From Massilistercora timonensis (GTDB lineage: Bacteria; Bacillota; Clostridia; Lachnospirales; Lachnospiraceae), in contig NZ_LT990039.1 in assembly GCF_900312975.1 (NCBI RefSeq), positions 2,232,001 to 2,296,000 on the forward strand: a stretch of DNA of 64,000 nt, written 5' to 3'. Positions 24,874 through 33,164 of this stretch are shown here, one piece after another (position 1 is the stretch's first letter; each line of letters opens with the position of its first letter). The notes beneath the pieces were generated by a model. That model saw nothing but the letters and a program-made list of their open reading frames with translations, was not told where the DNA came from and made no database searches. The translations under genes and the position numbers were made by a program.

Positions 24874-26577
24874 ATGGAAGGGACAGACTGCCGGGCGAAG
24901 ATCCTGTCCCAGGATTACCGGGATTTCCTGATCCCAGGATACCGGGAGGATATAGAGGTCCAGTTCCCGGAAGAAAAAACCTGCGTCCAGGAGGGGGATT
25001 TTGGCCTCCGGGTGATCTCGGCGGCTCAGGAGATCGTGGGGGAGCTGAGTTTTGAAACTTATGGTTACCCTGCGATCCCCAAGTGCTACGCCCTTCTTGA
25101 TATGGACGCCCTGAACGAGACCGGGATCAGTACAGTCCAGAATTATCCGGCCCTGCAACTGGATGGGAAAGGGATCATGATCGGTTTTGTGGATACCGGG
25201 ATCGACTACACCAATGAGATCTTCCGCAATCCGGACGGAACCACCAGGATCGTCGGGATCTGGGATCAGACGCTGCAGGAAGGGGAGCCGCCGCAAGGAT
25301 TTCTCTATGGCAGCGAATACCGGCAGGAGACCATCAATGCCGCTCTGGCCCTGGATTTCCCGGAAACTCTGGTGCCCACCCGGGACGAGAACAGCCACGG
25401 GACGTTTCTGGCCAGCATTGCCGGGGGAAGCCGGGTGAACGGGGAGAGATTCTCAGGGGCCGCGCCGGGATGTACTTTCGGGGTGGTAAAGCTGAAGGAA
25501 GCCAAGGATTATCTGAAGGAGTTCTATGCTATCCGGCCAGATGCCGTCTGCTATCAGGAAAATGATATTCTTCTGGGGCTTGGTTATCTGAACCGTCTGG
25601 CAGGGGAGTACGGGGTTCCGCTGGTCCTCTGTCTTGCCCTGGGGACCAGCTTTGGCGGGCATAACGGAAGTTCCATTCTCTCCCGGGCACTGCAGGAATA
25701 TGCCGGCAGGATCCATCGCTGCGTAGTGATTGGCGGAGGCAATGAAGCGGCGCAGAGACATCACTATTACGGAAGATTTCAGGAGGCAGGAGAAGTCCGG
25801 GAAGCAGAACTTAGGGTGGAGGAAGGGGTGGGAGAATTTGCGGCAGAACTGTGGACCACCCTCCCCAATATCGTCACTGCCTATCTGGTATCGCCCTCCG
25901 GGGAGAAAAGCCCGACGATCTCGCTGCGGCAGGGGAGCCGGTATCTGTTTGAGTTTCCCTTCGACGGTACCAGGGCGGAGGTGGAATATCGTCTCCTTAT
26001 TGAAAATGACGGCTCTCAGCTGATCTTCTTCCGGTTTCGCAGTCCGGCGGAAGGAATCTGGAAGGTTGGCGTGGAAGCGCTTGGGGTGTCCGAAGGAGAG
26101 TTCCATATCTGGCTGCCTCTTCAGGAATTCCTGGAGGGGGAGGTCTATTTTCTGGAGGCGGATCCCAACACAACGCTGACAGAGCCTGGAAGTACAGAAG
26201 CAGCTATCACGGCGGCCTTTTATGACGGGGAAGATAAGAGTGTTGCCATTCATTCCGGGAGAGGGTATACTAGAGGTGGATTCATAAAGCCGGATCTTGC
26301 GGCGCCGGGAGTGGAGATCACAGGACTGGGACCGGGCGGAAAGTTTGTCACCCGCAGCGGATCCAGCGCAGCGGCAGGCCTTACAGCCGGAGCGGCGGCC
26401 CTTGTCATGCAGTGGCTGGAAGAGCAGCCCATGGCCATTGGAGTGAGCACCAGCGTGGTGGCAGACCTTTTGATCCTGGGGGCAGATCAGGGAAATCTTC
26501 CGGAATATCCAAACCGGGAGTGGGGATACGGGACTCTGAACGTCTATCGTTCCCTGGACCGTTTGAGACGGCTGTAA
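24874..26577 (+). CDS. S8 subtilisin-like serine protease, Csp-like
   Basis: 567 residues. Seen: a pro-region (1-90), Asp107 in 'IGFVDTGIDY', His175 in 'ENSHGTFLAS', and Ser498 in 'RSGSSAAAG'; the triad is complete. The usual Pro after the Ser motif is Gly. A long insert between His and Ser (about 290-440, beta-rich) matches the jelly-roll insert of clostridial CspB proteases that act in spore germination. No signal peptide is seen, as in Csp proteins. The ATG at 24874 has GGAG 8 bases upstream; ATG 24859 is an alternative whose ribosome site is buried in the hairpin. Function in germination is inferred; many Lachnospiraceae carry several such paralogues. Confidence 0.85.
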   Translation: MEGTDCRAKILSQDYRDFLIPGYREDIEVQFPEEKTCVQEGDFGLRVISAAQEIVGELSFETYGYPAIPKCYALLDMDALNETGISTVQNYPALQLDGKGIMIGFVDTGIDYTNEIFRNPDGTTRIVGIWDQTLQEGEPPQGFLYGSEYRQETINAALALDFPETLVPTRDENSHGTFLASIAGGSRVNGERFSGAAPGCTFGVVKLKEAKDYLKEFYAIRPDAVCYQENDILLGLGYLNRLAGEYGVPLVLCLALGTSFGGHNGSSILSRALQEYAGRIHRCVVIGGGNEAAQRHHYYGRFQEAGEVREAELRVEEGVGEFAAELWTTLPNIVTAYLVSPSGEKSPTISLRQGSRYLFEFPFDGTRAEVEYRLLIENDGSQLIFFRFRSPAEGIWKVGVEALGVSEGEFHIWLPLQEFLEGEVYFLEADPNTTLTEPGSTEAAITAAFYDGEDKSVAIHSGRGYTRGGFIKPDLAAPGVEITGLGPGGKFVTRSGSSAAAGLTAGAAALVMQWLEEQPMAIGVSTSVVADLLILGADQGNLPEYPNREWGYGTLNVYRSLDRLRRL

Positions 26578-26608
26578 ATACATAGAGAAAGCAAAGGAGA
26601 GATGAACT

Positions 26609-26899
26609 ATGGCAGATTTTTTTGATGAACTGGGAAAGAAGATCACAGAGACAGCAGAGGATCTGGGAAGAAAAGCAGAAAATGCGGTGGAGATCCAGAA
26701 GATCAAAGGACAGATCCGCTCTCTGAAGAGGGCCAATGACCGGGATCTTCTGGACATTGGCCGGATGGTTTACGAGAAGTTCCAGAAGGGCGAGATCTCA
26801 GATCTGGACTGCATTTCCCTCTGCGAGGCCATCGAGACCCGGTCAGAGGAGATCGAGCGGCAGGAAGAGGAGATCGTCCGGATCAAGGGTGTCTTCTGA
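26609..26899 (+). CDS. Small coiled-coil protein of unknown function
   Basis: 96 residues, almost all helix: 'MADFFDELGKKITETAEDL' start, a central basic stretch and a final charged heptad run ('CEAIETRSEEIERQEEEIVRI'). No signal peptide, no cysteine pair. It resembles the short helical part of clostridial zinc-ribbon proteins without the ribbon. AAAGGAGAG precedes the ATG. Its stop overlaps the next start (TGATG), so it is co-translated with the LspA-like gene. Confidence 0.7.
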   Translation: MADFFDELGKKITETAEDLGRKAENAVEIQKIKGQIRSLKRANDRDLLDIGRMVYEKFQKGEISDLDCISLCEAIETRSEEIERQEEEIVRIKGVF

Positions 26900-27354
26900 T
26901 GATTCCCAAATTGGCAGGCCTTTTCCTTGTGCTGGTCTGCGGGGATATGGGGGTAAAACAGTATATTGAGGATTCCTTTCAGGAGAAAGAAGAGCGGGAG
27001 ACTCTTATTCCTTCCGTGGTACTGCGCAAAGTGTATAACCGGGGCTTTCTTCTGGACACCCTGGATCAGCATCCGGAACTGGTCCGCGGAAGCTCCCTTC
27101 TTCTGGGAGCGGGGATCCTGCTCTATGATGTGTGGCTGCTCCTGCAGAAAGGGAGAAAACTTCGGAAACTGGGCATGACATTCTTAAGCGCCGGCGCCTT
27201 AAGCAACACTTACGACCGGGTGATCCGGGGGAAAGTCATCGATTATATTGGCTTTAGGAGTAAATATAAATTTCTGTCCAGGATCACGGCTAATCTGGCG
27301 GATTTCTATGTAGTGATCGGAGGAGTAGTGGCGGCGCTGGGGAGGAAGAAGTAA
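26899..27354 (+). CDS. Divergent signal peptidase II-like protein
   Basis: 151 residues with four hydrophobic segments. Seen: 'VYNRGFLLDTLD' like LspA box II, 'GALSNTYDRVIRGKVIDYIGF' region like box III with the catalytic Asp in N-x-x-D-R, and 'TANLADFYVVIGG' like box V with the second Asp. So both aspartic-protease residues are kept, but the surrounding sequence is far from B. subtilis LspA. It may cleave lipoprotein signal peptides or a narrower substrate set. Start overlaps the previous stop. Confidence 0.75.
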   Translation: MIPKLAGLFLVLVCGDMGVKQYIEDSFQEKEERETLIPSVVLRKVYNRGFLLDTLDQHPELVRGSSLLLGAGILLYDVWLLLQKGRKLRKLGMTFLSAGALSNTYDRVIRGKVIDYIGFRSKYKFLSRITANLADFYVVIGGVVAALGRKK

Positions 27355-27362
27355 ATATAGGG

Positions 27363-27467
27363 TTGTCGCGGGGGGTGTCGAGAGGCGAGGCCCGGCGATT
27401 GCTCCGAGGCTGACGCTTAACCTCCGCAATCATCCGGCCCCCGCCTAATCGCCAACTGTCCCGACAA
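27363..27467. other. GC-rich structured element, unknown
   Basis: The first half of the 690-base gap between the LspA-like gene and the ECF operon. A long stem pairs 27384-27402 with 27425-27445 (GGCG-x-GG-x-CCGG and GATTGC against GCAATC and CCGGCCCCCGCC), closed outside by TTGTCG (27363-27368) and CGACAA (27462-27467). An alternative pairing is GGCGATT (27394-27400) with AATCGCC (27447-27453). It is much richer in G and C than its surroundings. No protein frame is convincing. A short TCGGCC/GGCCGA hairpin follows at 27486-27500. Confidence 0.5.
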
Positions 27468-27551
27468 AGGCCTGATAAATGTTAGTCGGCCTGCGGCCGA
27501 AAAAAAGACAGACAGAGCTTTGTGGATGTTCTGACAGAACTAGAATACACA

Positions 27552-27786
27552 GAAAACGGAGTCAGCCTCTGCAGCAAATCCGTATTGGAGCGTTAGAATC
27601 CGTTACAGAAGAACACAGAAGATCTCATGGGAAGATTTGACTTCCAGTCAAATCTGAAAAGAGCCTGAGCAGGGAAATCATCAGATTTCCCTGTGAATTG
27701 CTCTGGTCATGAAATCTTCTGTGTTTTGATGTTAAGGATTCTTCGCGAACAGTTTCAGATTCGCTGCAGAGGCTGACTCCGTTTTC
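27552..27786. repeat. 235-base nested palindromic element
   Basis: Outer arms are a perfect 24-base inverted repeat (27552-27575 and 27763-27786, core GGAGTCAGCCTCTGCAGC). Pairing continues inward, imperfectly, to AACACAGAAGATCTCATG (27612-27629) with its near-complement at 27708-27725. At the tip stand two more hairpins: AGATTTGAC/GTCAAATCT (27633-27655) and, inside 27661-27703, CAGGGAAATC/GATTTCCCTG. As RNA this is a long stem with a forked head; as DNA it is like a small inverted-repeat mobile element. No coding frame inside. Confidence 0.75.
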
Positions 27787-27908
27787 GTGCGTTTGATCAC
27801 TGTCGTATCATCCCTACAAACCTATATTGTTAAAAGTGATTTTATAGGAAAGGGGGAGGGATTTTGAACGGTTTTATGAACATATGAGATTCTGGTATGA
27901 CCGAGAAA

Positions 27909-27957
27909 ATGAAAATAATATTTCATAAATCGCAGAAATGTAAATTAACTTACATTT
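27909..27957. promoter_or_regulatory. Two operator-like palindromes before the ECF operon
   Basis: First: ATGAAAATAATATTTCAT (27909-27926), an imperfect palindrome of the TGAAA-N-TTTCA type often bound by RpiR/MurR regulators. Second: AAATGTAA-N6-TTACATTT (27936-27957), a perfect 8-base inverted repeat. An RpiR gene ends this operon, so self-control is plausible but not shown. Confidence 0.45.
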
Positions 27958-27970
27958 TACGGAAACAGGA

Positions 27971-28044
27971 TATCACTCTTTACCTCCTGGTGATAAGATA
28001 CATGACGTAAACGATACAAAAACGTTGATGTTTATCAGGAGGAA
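27971..28044 (+). promoter_or_regulatory. Leader able to hide the ribosome site of the ECF S gene
   Basis: CCTCCTGGTGATAA (27983-27996) can pair with TTATCAGGAGG (28034-28044), which holds the ribosome site, leaving only a 2-base bulge. A competing hairpin TATCAC (27971-27976) with GTGATA (27990-27995) would free it. This is the layout of a translational switch. I do not recognise a known riboswitch aptamer upstream. Confidence 0.5.
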
Positions 28045-28050
28045 AGAGAA

Positions 28051-28896
28051 ATGTTGAAACAACAGACTGCTTCACAGTCACAGAAATTAATGGTATTTGT
28101 GCTTACAATGTCCCTTTATGGACTGGCAACTTTATTTACAGAACTGATCCCGTCTTTTCAGGTAGGGATCGTGGAATTCTCCGTGGAGTATTTCCTGTTC
28201 ATTCCACTGGTGCTGGCAATGTTGTTTGATCCTATGTCGGCGGCCCTGGGAGCGGCGACCGGAGAACTGGTTTTCAGCGAGATCATGCTGGGACAGTTTG
28301 GCGGTCTGGGCGAACTGGAGAAATTCATTACCGTTACCATCGGCGTTTACATCGCCGGCCGTCTGGTAAGAGATCCCAGAAACCGGAAGATGGTGGGGAT
28401 CGCAGCCATCGGCGGTGTGATCATCCAGCAGGCCATGGGAACCATTGTAGATATCCTGAAAGTGCAGTTTGCGGTACAGGATTTCGAGGCGGTTCCGGGA
28501 CTCCCGGAGAGCGTGTTTGCAACAGAAGGATTTGCATTCCTCAATGACGTGCTGTTCTCCGGTATTCTGTTCTGTCTGTTGCCTACTCTGTTCCTGGTTC
28601 CCAAGCTCTACGGCAAGATCGAGCCTCTGCTTGGAATGCAGCCCAGGACGGCAGAAACAGCGCTTGAGCCTATCAGCGGCAAAGTGATCCTTGGCTCTCT
28701 GGCAGCTTTTGCAGTGGCCATTGGAGCAGAAATGCTGGCGGAAAGCGGTATGTCCCTTATCGACTGGGAAGCTGACTGGGCGGAGAGTACAACAGCCCTG
28801 GCAGTCGGCATGGTGGTAGCGGCAGTGATCGCAGTTGTGGCGATCCTGGTCATTAAGGTCCGTTCCAATGGATCGGACACGGCGAAAACAGCTTAG
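28051..28896 (+). CDS. ECF transporter substrate-binding (S) component
   Basis: 281 residues, about seven or eight hydrophobic helices: 'LMVFVLTMSLYGLATLF', 'FLFIPLVLAMLFDPMSAALGAATGEL' region, 'GIAAIGGVIIQQAMG', and a final helix 'GMVVAAVIAVVAILVIKV'. The D-P-x-x-A-A-L-G-A motif after the third helix is like other energy-coupling S proteins, and the next two genes encode the ATPases and the T component, so it is the specificity unit of a dedicated (group I) ECF importer. Substrate unknown: it lacks wording I know for biotin, thiamine, folate, cobalamin or cobalt/nickel units. It is longer than most S units because of the extra C-terminal pair of helices. Confidence 0.82.
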   Translation: MLKQQTASQSQKLMVFVLTMSLYGLATLFTELIPSFQVGIVEFSVEYFLFIPLVLAMLFDPMSAALGAATGELVFSEIMLGQFGGLGELEKFITVTIGVYIAGRLVRDPRNRKMVGIAAIGGVIIQQAMGTIVDILKVQFAVQDFEAVPGLPESVFATEGFAFLNDVLFSGILFCLLPTLFLVPKLYGKIEPLLGMQPRTAETALEPISGKVILGSLAAFAVAIGAEMLAESGMSLIDWEADWAESTTALAVGMVVAAVIAVVAILVIKVRSNGSDTAKTA

Positions 28897-28911
28897 AAAG
28901 AGGGAGCCATC

Positions 28912-30612
28912 ATGAGTATGATCGAGATCAGGGATCTGACTTATACCTACCCGGGCGCTGAAACACCTACGCTCAGAGGAGTGGATCTTGAGATTGAAAG
29001 AGGAGATTTTCTTGCCATCGTAGGAAATAACGGATGTGGGAAATCTACCTTATGCAAAGTTATGAATGGCCTGATCCCGCATTTTATCGCAGGGGAATTT
29101 ACCGGCACCGTCGAGATCGACGGTGCCAGTACTCTTGAGAGCGAAATCGGAGAGCTGGCCCAGAAGGTAGGATATGTCTATCAGGATTTTGAAAATCAGA
29201 TCGTAAGGCCTACGGTTCTGGACGATGCTTCGTATGCCTGTATGAATTACGCTATGAAGGATTATCAGGAGAAGGGGAAGCAGGCTTTGAAGCAGTGCGG
29301 TCTGGAAGGAAGAGAGCAGGATTATATCTGGCAGCTCTCCGGCGGCCAGACTCATCTGCTGGCGCTGGCAGGAGCTGTGTCCCTGCAGCCGGATGTGCTG
29401 ATCCTGGACGAGCCCATCGCGCAGCTGGATCCCATGCACGCGGACCGGATCTATGAGGTTTTGCGGGAAATGAATGAGAAGTATGGAAAGACGATCATTG
29501 TGATCGAGCATCACACCGAGTATATCGCAGATTACTGCAGGAATGTGCTGCTGCTGAAAGACGGCCATGTGGAATGGAAGCTTCCGGTCGGGGAGGCTCT
29601 GGGCAGAGTAGAGGAACTGAGAAGCTGCAATATCTTTCCGCCCCAGGTAACACAGGCGGCTTATGAACTGGAACAAAACGGGACACTTGCCGGAAAAGGC
29701 GGCGGGCTTCCCGCTACCATAGAAGATGGGAAAAAAGTATTTGGCAATCTGACTTACCAAAGAGAAGAGCCTTTCTCCGGCGCCGGAGAGAAACCTCTTG
29801 GGGAAGCGGTGGTTTCGTTCCGGGATGTGGCGGTATCCTACCGGTCTGTTAAGGGGGAACCCCGTCAGATCTTCCGGTCGCTGAACCTGGATCTTTGTAA
29901 AGGAGAGAAGATTGCGCTGATTGGTTCCAACGGAGCTGGAAAATCCACGCTGATGAAAATGATGACAGGACTTCTGCGTCCCAATGCCGGGAATATCCGG
30001 GTGAAGGACGTCCAGGTAGAGGAGACAAGACCAGAGAAAATGTCCCGCTATGTATCTTTGGTTTATCAGAATCCGGAAGATATGTTTATCAAGGATTCTA
30101 TTGAGGCGGATATTTCCTTCGCCATGCAGGTTCGAGGGGAAGAACGCTGGCAGGAGAGGACCAGAAAGCTTTTGGAGCGGTTTCATCTGACAGAATTAAA
30201 AGACCGGGACGGGCGCCTCCTGTCCGGAGGGCAGATGCGAAGAGCCAGCCTGGCTATCGGCGTAGCACTGGATCCGGAGATCCTGCTTCTGGATGAACCT
30301 ACTGCGAATCTGGATATCGCCACCCGCAAGGAGATCATGCGTACCTTGAAAGAGATGGAGGATATCACAGAGACGGTGATGATCGCCACCCATGATATGC
30401 AGCTGGTGTGTGAATGGGCAGACCGGATCATCGTCCTGTATCAGGGGGAAGTGATCGCCGATGGAAGCCGGGATGAGATCTTCGGGAATCAGGAGATCCT
30501 GGATACTGTGGGGATCCGTCCGCCGGAGATCTTCAGCATGGCTCAGGCGCTGGATAAAAAGGCTTACTGTTATACCATTGATGAATTTGTAAAAGGATTT
30601 GGAGGGAAATAG
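28912..30612 (+). CDS. Fused ECF ATPase (A and A' in one chain)
   Basis: 566 residues with two complete ABC domains. First half: Walker A 'GNNGCGKST', signature 'LSGGQTHLLALAGA', Walker B 'VLILDEPIAQLDP'. Second half (from about 295): Walker A 'GSNGAGKST', signature 'LSGGQMRRASLAIG', Walker B 'ILLLDEPTANLD' and switch His in 'IATHDMQLV'. The two halves replace EcfA1 and EcfA2. Note the first signature reads GGQTHLL where GGQ(K/R)QR is normal, so the two sites may not be equal. The gene lies 15 bases after the S gene and 3 before the T gene. Confidence 0.92.
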   Translation: MSMIEIRDLTYTYPGAETPTLRGVDLEIERGDFLAIVGNNGCGKSTLCKVMNGLIPHFIAGEFTGTVEIDGASTLESEIGELAQKVGYVYQDFENQIVRPTVLDDASYACMNYAMKDYQEKGKQALKQCGLEGREQDYIWQLSGGQTHLLALAGAVSLQPDVLILDEPIAQLDPMHADRIYEVLREMNEKYGKTIIVIEHHTEYIADYCRNVLLLKDGHVEWKLPVGEALGRVEELRSCNIFPPQVTQAAYELEQNGTLAGKGGGLPATIEDGKKVFGNLTYQREEPFSGAGEKPLGEAVVSFRDVAVSYRSVKGEPRQIFRSLNLDLCKGEKIALIGSNGAGKSTLMKMMTGLLRPNAGNIRVKDVQVEETRPEKMSRYVSLVYQNPEDMFIKDSIEADISFAMQVRGEERWQERTRKLLERFHLTELKDRDGRLLSGGQMRRASLAIGVALDPEILLLDEPTANLDIATRKEIMRTLKEMEDITETVMIATHDMQLVCEWADRIIVLYQGEVIADGSRDEIFGNQEILDTVGIRPPEIFSMAQALDKKAYCYTIDEFVKGFGGK

Positions 30613-30615
30613 GAA

Positions 30616-31455
30616 ATGGAAAAGATGAAGAAAAAACTGTCGGAAAATATCCTGGATAAACTTTCCATGGATTTCCTCCGCAATCAGGTGCTGAAAAATG
30701 CTTATGGCAACGACGATACATTTATTGCGGCGCTGGATCCGCGGCTGCTTTTTATCTGGTATGTGTTTTTTGCTCTGGTACCGTGGTTTGTAGACGATCT
30801 GATATTCCTGCTGGGGTGCTTTATCCTGGTGGCAGTGACTACCGTTATGGCAAAAGTCGCAGGCCTGGTGCTGCTCTTGTTCGGAGTGGGCGTTTTCTCC
30901 CAGACCGGATATCTTTTCCTGGCGTCCCTTTTGTTTGGAGGAAACGGAGAAACCGTGGCGCCGCTGCTGGTTCTGACGCTTAAGGTGGCTACCGTATCGC
31001 TGGCCTCCATCACTGTATTTTCTGGCCTGGATCCGGATCGTCTGTCCAATGGACTGATGTGGTATGGATGTCCGGAGAAACTGTCCTTTTCTATTTCCTA
31101 TGCCTACCGGATGCTGCCGATGTTGATGGAAGAGTTTCAGAATGTGCTTCTTTCTTACCGGCTGCGGGGGAATGCGCCTGACAGCAGTACCCTGACGGGA
31201 AAAATCCGATATCTGATCTATCAGATCAAAGTGATCATCCATTCCTTCTACCCGCTGATGCTCAATACGGCCAAACGGTCCAGAACTACGGTAGAGGCTC
31301 TTGAACTGAAGGGTTACCGGTATGCCGCGGTAAACAAAGAAGTGAAGAAAATGAAGCTGGCTGCTTTGAAGATTACCTGTGATGATCTTTTGTTCCTGGC
31401 AATCTCCTTCCTGTGGGTGGCCGTTGTTGTGCTGGTGTCATTACTGATAGGATAG
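30616..31455 (+). CDS. ECF transporter transmembrane (T) component
   Basis: 279 residues with about five helices ('LFIWYVFFALVPWFV', 'FLLGCFILVAVTTVMA', 'VATVSLASITVF', final 'LFLAISFLWVAVVVLVSLL'). Seen: the two coupling-helix A-R-G-like motifs of EcfT, 'LLSYRLRGNA' and 'VEALELKGYR', which touch the ATPases. It completes the S-AA'-T importer. The acidic/basic N-terminus is cytoplasmic. Confidence 0.88.
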   Translation: MEKMKKKLSENILDKLSMDFLRNQVLKNAYGNDDTFIAALDPRLLFIWYVFFALVPWFVDDLIFLLGCFILVAVTTVMAKVAGLVLLLFGVGVFSQTGYLFLASLLFGGNGETVAPLLVLTLKVATVSLASITVFSGLDPDRLSNGLMWYGCPEKLSFSISYAYRMLPMLMEEFQNVLLSYRLRGNAPDSSTLTGKIRYLIYQIKVIIHSFYPLMLNTAKRSRTTVEALELKGYRYAAVNKEVKKMKLAALKITCDDLLFLAISFLWVAVVVLVSLLIG

Positions 31456-31468
31456 GAGGGAGTCTACC

Positions 31469-32320
31469 ATGTATCTTGATTTTCATACCCATGGAAAGCT
31501 GGCGAAGAAACTGCCCTTTTCCACGGTTTATACAGACTGGCTGTTTGGTGAGGCGAAGGAAGCGGGACTTGACGCTCTGTGTCTCACCGAGCATTTCAAT
31601 ACGCTGCAGTTTGATGAGTTATATGGCTATCTGATGAAGACCTGCGACCGGGAGGGAGATACACTGGTCACAAGAGACGGACTTCGGATTTTCGCCGGGA
31701 TGGAGACAGATATCCGGGAGGGCGGCCACATCCTTTGCCTGGGAACGCCAGAGGAGATCCTGGAACTGAACCGGAGACTGGAGCCATACAAAGTATGCGG
31801 GCGATTCCTTCCATTCCGAAAACTGATGGATCTTTTCGAGGAATATCCGGTGATCGTAGGAGGGGGACATCCCTTCCGGGAGGGCGGTCATATTCCGGAG
31901 CTCCCAAAAGACCAGCTTTGTCGTCTTGATTTTCTGGATCTGAATGGAAAGGATGTGGCAGCGGACCGGGAGAAGACCTGGAGGCTGACAAAAGATCTGG
32001 CTGACCGGCTGGGAATCCCTATGGTCAGCGGAAGCGATACCCACCAGGCAGTGCAGTATGGATGTATCCGTACCCGATTTATCCGGGAAACGGACCGGGT
32101 GAAAGATCTCTATCATGAGATGAAGGCAGGAAATTATGAGATTCTGATTTCTGACTATGCTTCCTTCCAGGTAAAGACGGCAGGAATCCTGAAGAAGGCC
32201 TTAAAAGAGATCCATGCTATCGGCGGCGACTATGTGACGGTACTGACAGAAGAAAGAGGAACGATGTGTTATGGTGCTAGCAATACAGGAGACAGAAGGA
32301 AAATATACCAGGTCGGATAA
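31469..32320 (+). CDS. PHP-domain phosphoesterase
   Basis: 283 residues, soluble. Seen: PHP metal motifs in order: 'DFHTHG' (His6, His8), 'CLTEHFN', 'AGMETDI', 'GGGHPF' and 'SGSDTHQ'. These bind two or three metal ions in phosphatases of the HisK/YcdX/PHP class. Placed in the ECF operon just before the RpiR gene, it may dephosphorylate or process the imported compound. Its end overlaps the next gene by 50 bases, an unusually long overlap. Confidence 0.85.
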   Translation: MYLDFHTHGKLAKKLPFSTVYTDWLFGEAKEAGLDALCLTEHFNTLQFDELYGYLMKTCDREGDTLVTRDGLRIFAGMETDIREGGHILCLGTPEEILELNRRLEPYKVCGRFLPFRKLMDLFEEYPVIVGGGHPFREGGHIPELPKDQLCRLDFLDLNGKDVAADREKTWRLTKDLADRLGIPMVSGSDTHQAVQYGCIRTRFIRETDRVKDLYHEMKAGNYEILISDYASFQVKTAGILKKALKEIHAIGGDYVTVLTEERGTMCYGASNTGDRRKIYQVG

Positions 32321-33101
32321 GAAGATCCTGGAGTTTATCGAGGAGTCCACGGAGGAATTCCTCTTTATGAGCATTGGACAGCTGGCGGAACGGCTGGAGA
32401 TGTCCGAGGCCACCATCTCCAGATTCGCCCGGCATATCGGATATGGTGATTTCAAAGAACTGAAAAGTGCGGTGGCACGGCAGAAGAACGGAAGAGGCGC
32501 GGCAAGAAAGATGGCCGGGACGTTGATGAAGGGAGAAGGATTTGATATAGAAAGCTGGTTTTCCTATCAGCAGGAATGTATGATGCGCACGCTGGCAGAT
32601 CTGGATCAGCGGGAATTCATAAAAGCTCTGGATCAGATCGGGGGCGCGCGGCGGATCTTCATCCATGCCAAGAATGCTTCCGCTGCTGCCGGACAGCTTT
32701 TATTCTTCCGGCTCAGAAGAATGGGCTTCCCGGTCCAGATGATCCCTTCCGGTGGTTCCGAGGTGTTGGAAGGCCTTGCGCAGGCGGGGGAAGGGGATCT
32801 GGTGATCCTGTTCAGTTATTCCAAAGTGTCGGAAGAAGGGAAGATGATCCTGGACTATGCCGGGGAGGCCGGGTATAACACGCTTGCGTTTACCAGCAGA
32901 AAATATGCGCCAAAAGAGCAGCGGTCGGATGTGAATCTGTATGTATACCGGGGAGAGAAAAAGGAGTATCATTCCATGACGGCGGCGGTAGCCGTGGTGG
33001 ACGCCCTGGTCCTTGCTCTTTCAGAAAGGAGTAAAGAGACAATAGCAGCAAGTCTGATCCGCGTGCAGAAGCTGAAAGAACATTACGGCACAAAACGTTA
33101 G
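32271..33101 (+). CDS. MurR/RpiR-family transcriptional regulator
   Basis: 276 residues. Seen: N-terminal HTH_6 domain ('SIGQLAERLEMSEATISRFARHIGY', about 35-58) and a C-terminal SIS sugar-phosphate-binding domain ('RRIFIHAKNASAAAGQLLFFRL' region, 'LVILFSYSKVSEE'). Such regulators respond to phosphosugars. The Ser-rich phosphate loop of SIS domains is partly changed here. It starts 50 bases inside the PHP gene. Probable regulator of the ECF operon; candidate operators at 27909-27957. Confidence 0.87.
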   Translation: MVLAIQETEGKYTRSDKKILEFIEESTEEFLFMSIGQLAERLEMSEATISRFARHIGYGDFKELKSAVARQKNGRGAARKMAGTLMKGEGFDIESWFSYQQECMMRTLADLDQREFIKALDQIGGARRIFIHAKNASAAAGQLLFFRLRRMGFPVQMIPSGGSEVLEGLAQAGEGDLVILFSYSKVSEEGKMILDYAGEAGYNTLAFTSRKYAPKEQRSDVNLYVYRGEKKEYHSMTAAVAVVDALVLALSERSKETIAASLIRVQKLKEHYGTKR

Positions 33102-33115
33102 GAAGGGATTGGTTA

Positions 33116-33144
33116 TTGACATTTCCTCTTAAAGGTGCTACAAA
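33116..33144 (+). promoter_or_regulatory. Promoter of the lysine-riboswitch transcript
   Basis: TTGACA (33116-33121), 17-base spacer, TACAAA (33139-33144) with TG at 33136-33137 (extended -10). It sits about 25 bases before the aptamer. Confidence 0.75.
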
Positions 33145-33164
33145 TGTACTATATGAATCATGAG

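Noticed and set aside
27481-27510. TCGGCC/GGCCGA hairpin as a terminator for the LspA-like gene
   Set aside because: On the plus strand it is followed by A, not T, and on the minus strand no T run follows the stem.
27864-27887. Seven-codon TTG leader peptide after a strong GGGGGAGGG site
   Set aside because: Too short and without codons that suggest attenuation; kept only as a curiosity in the ECF leader region.
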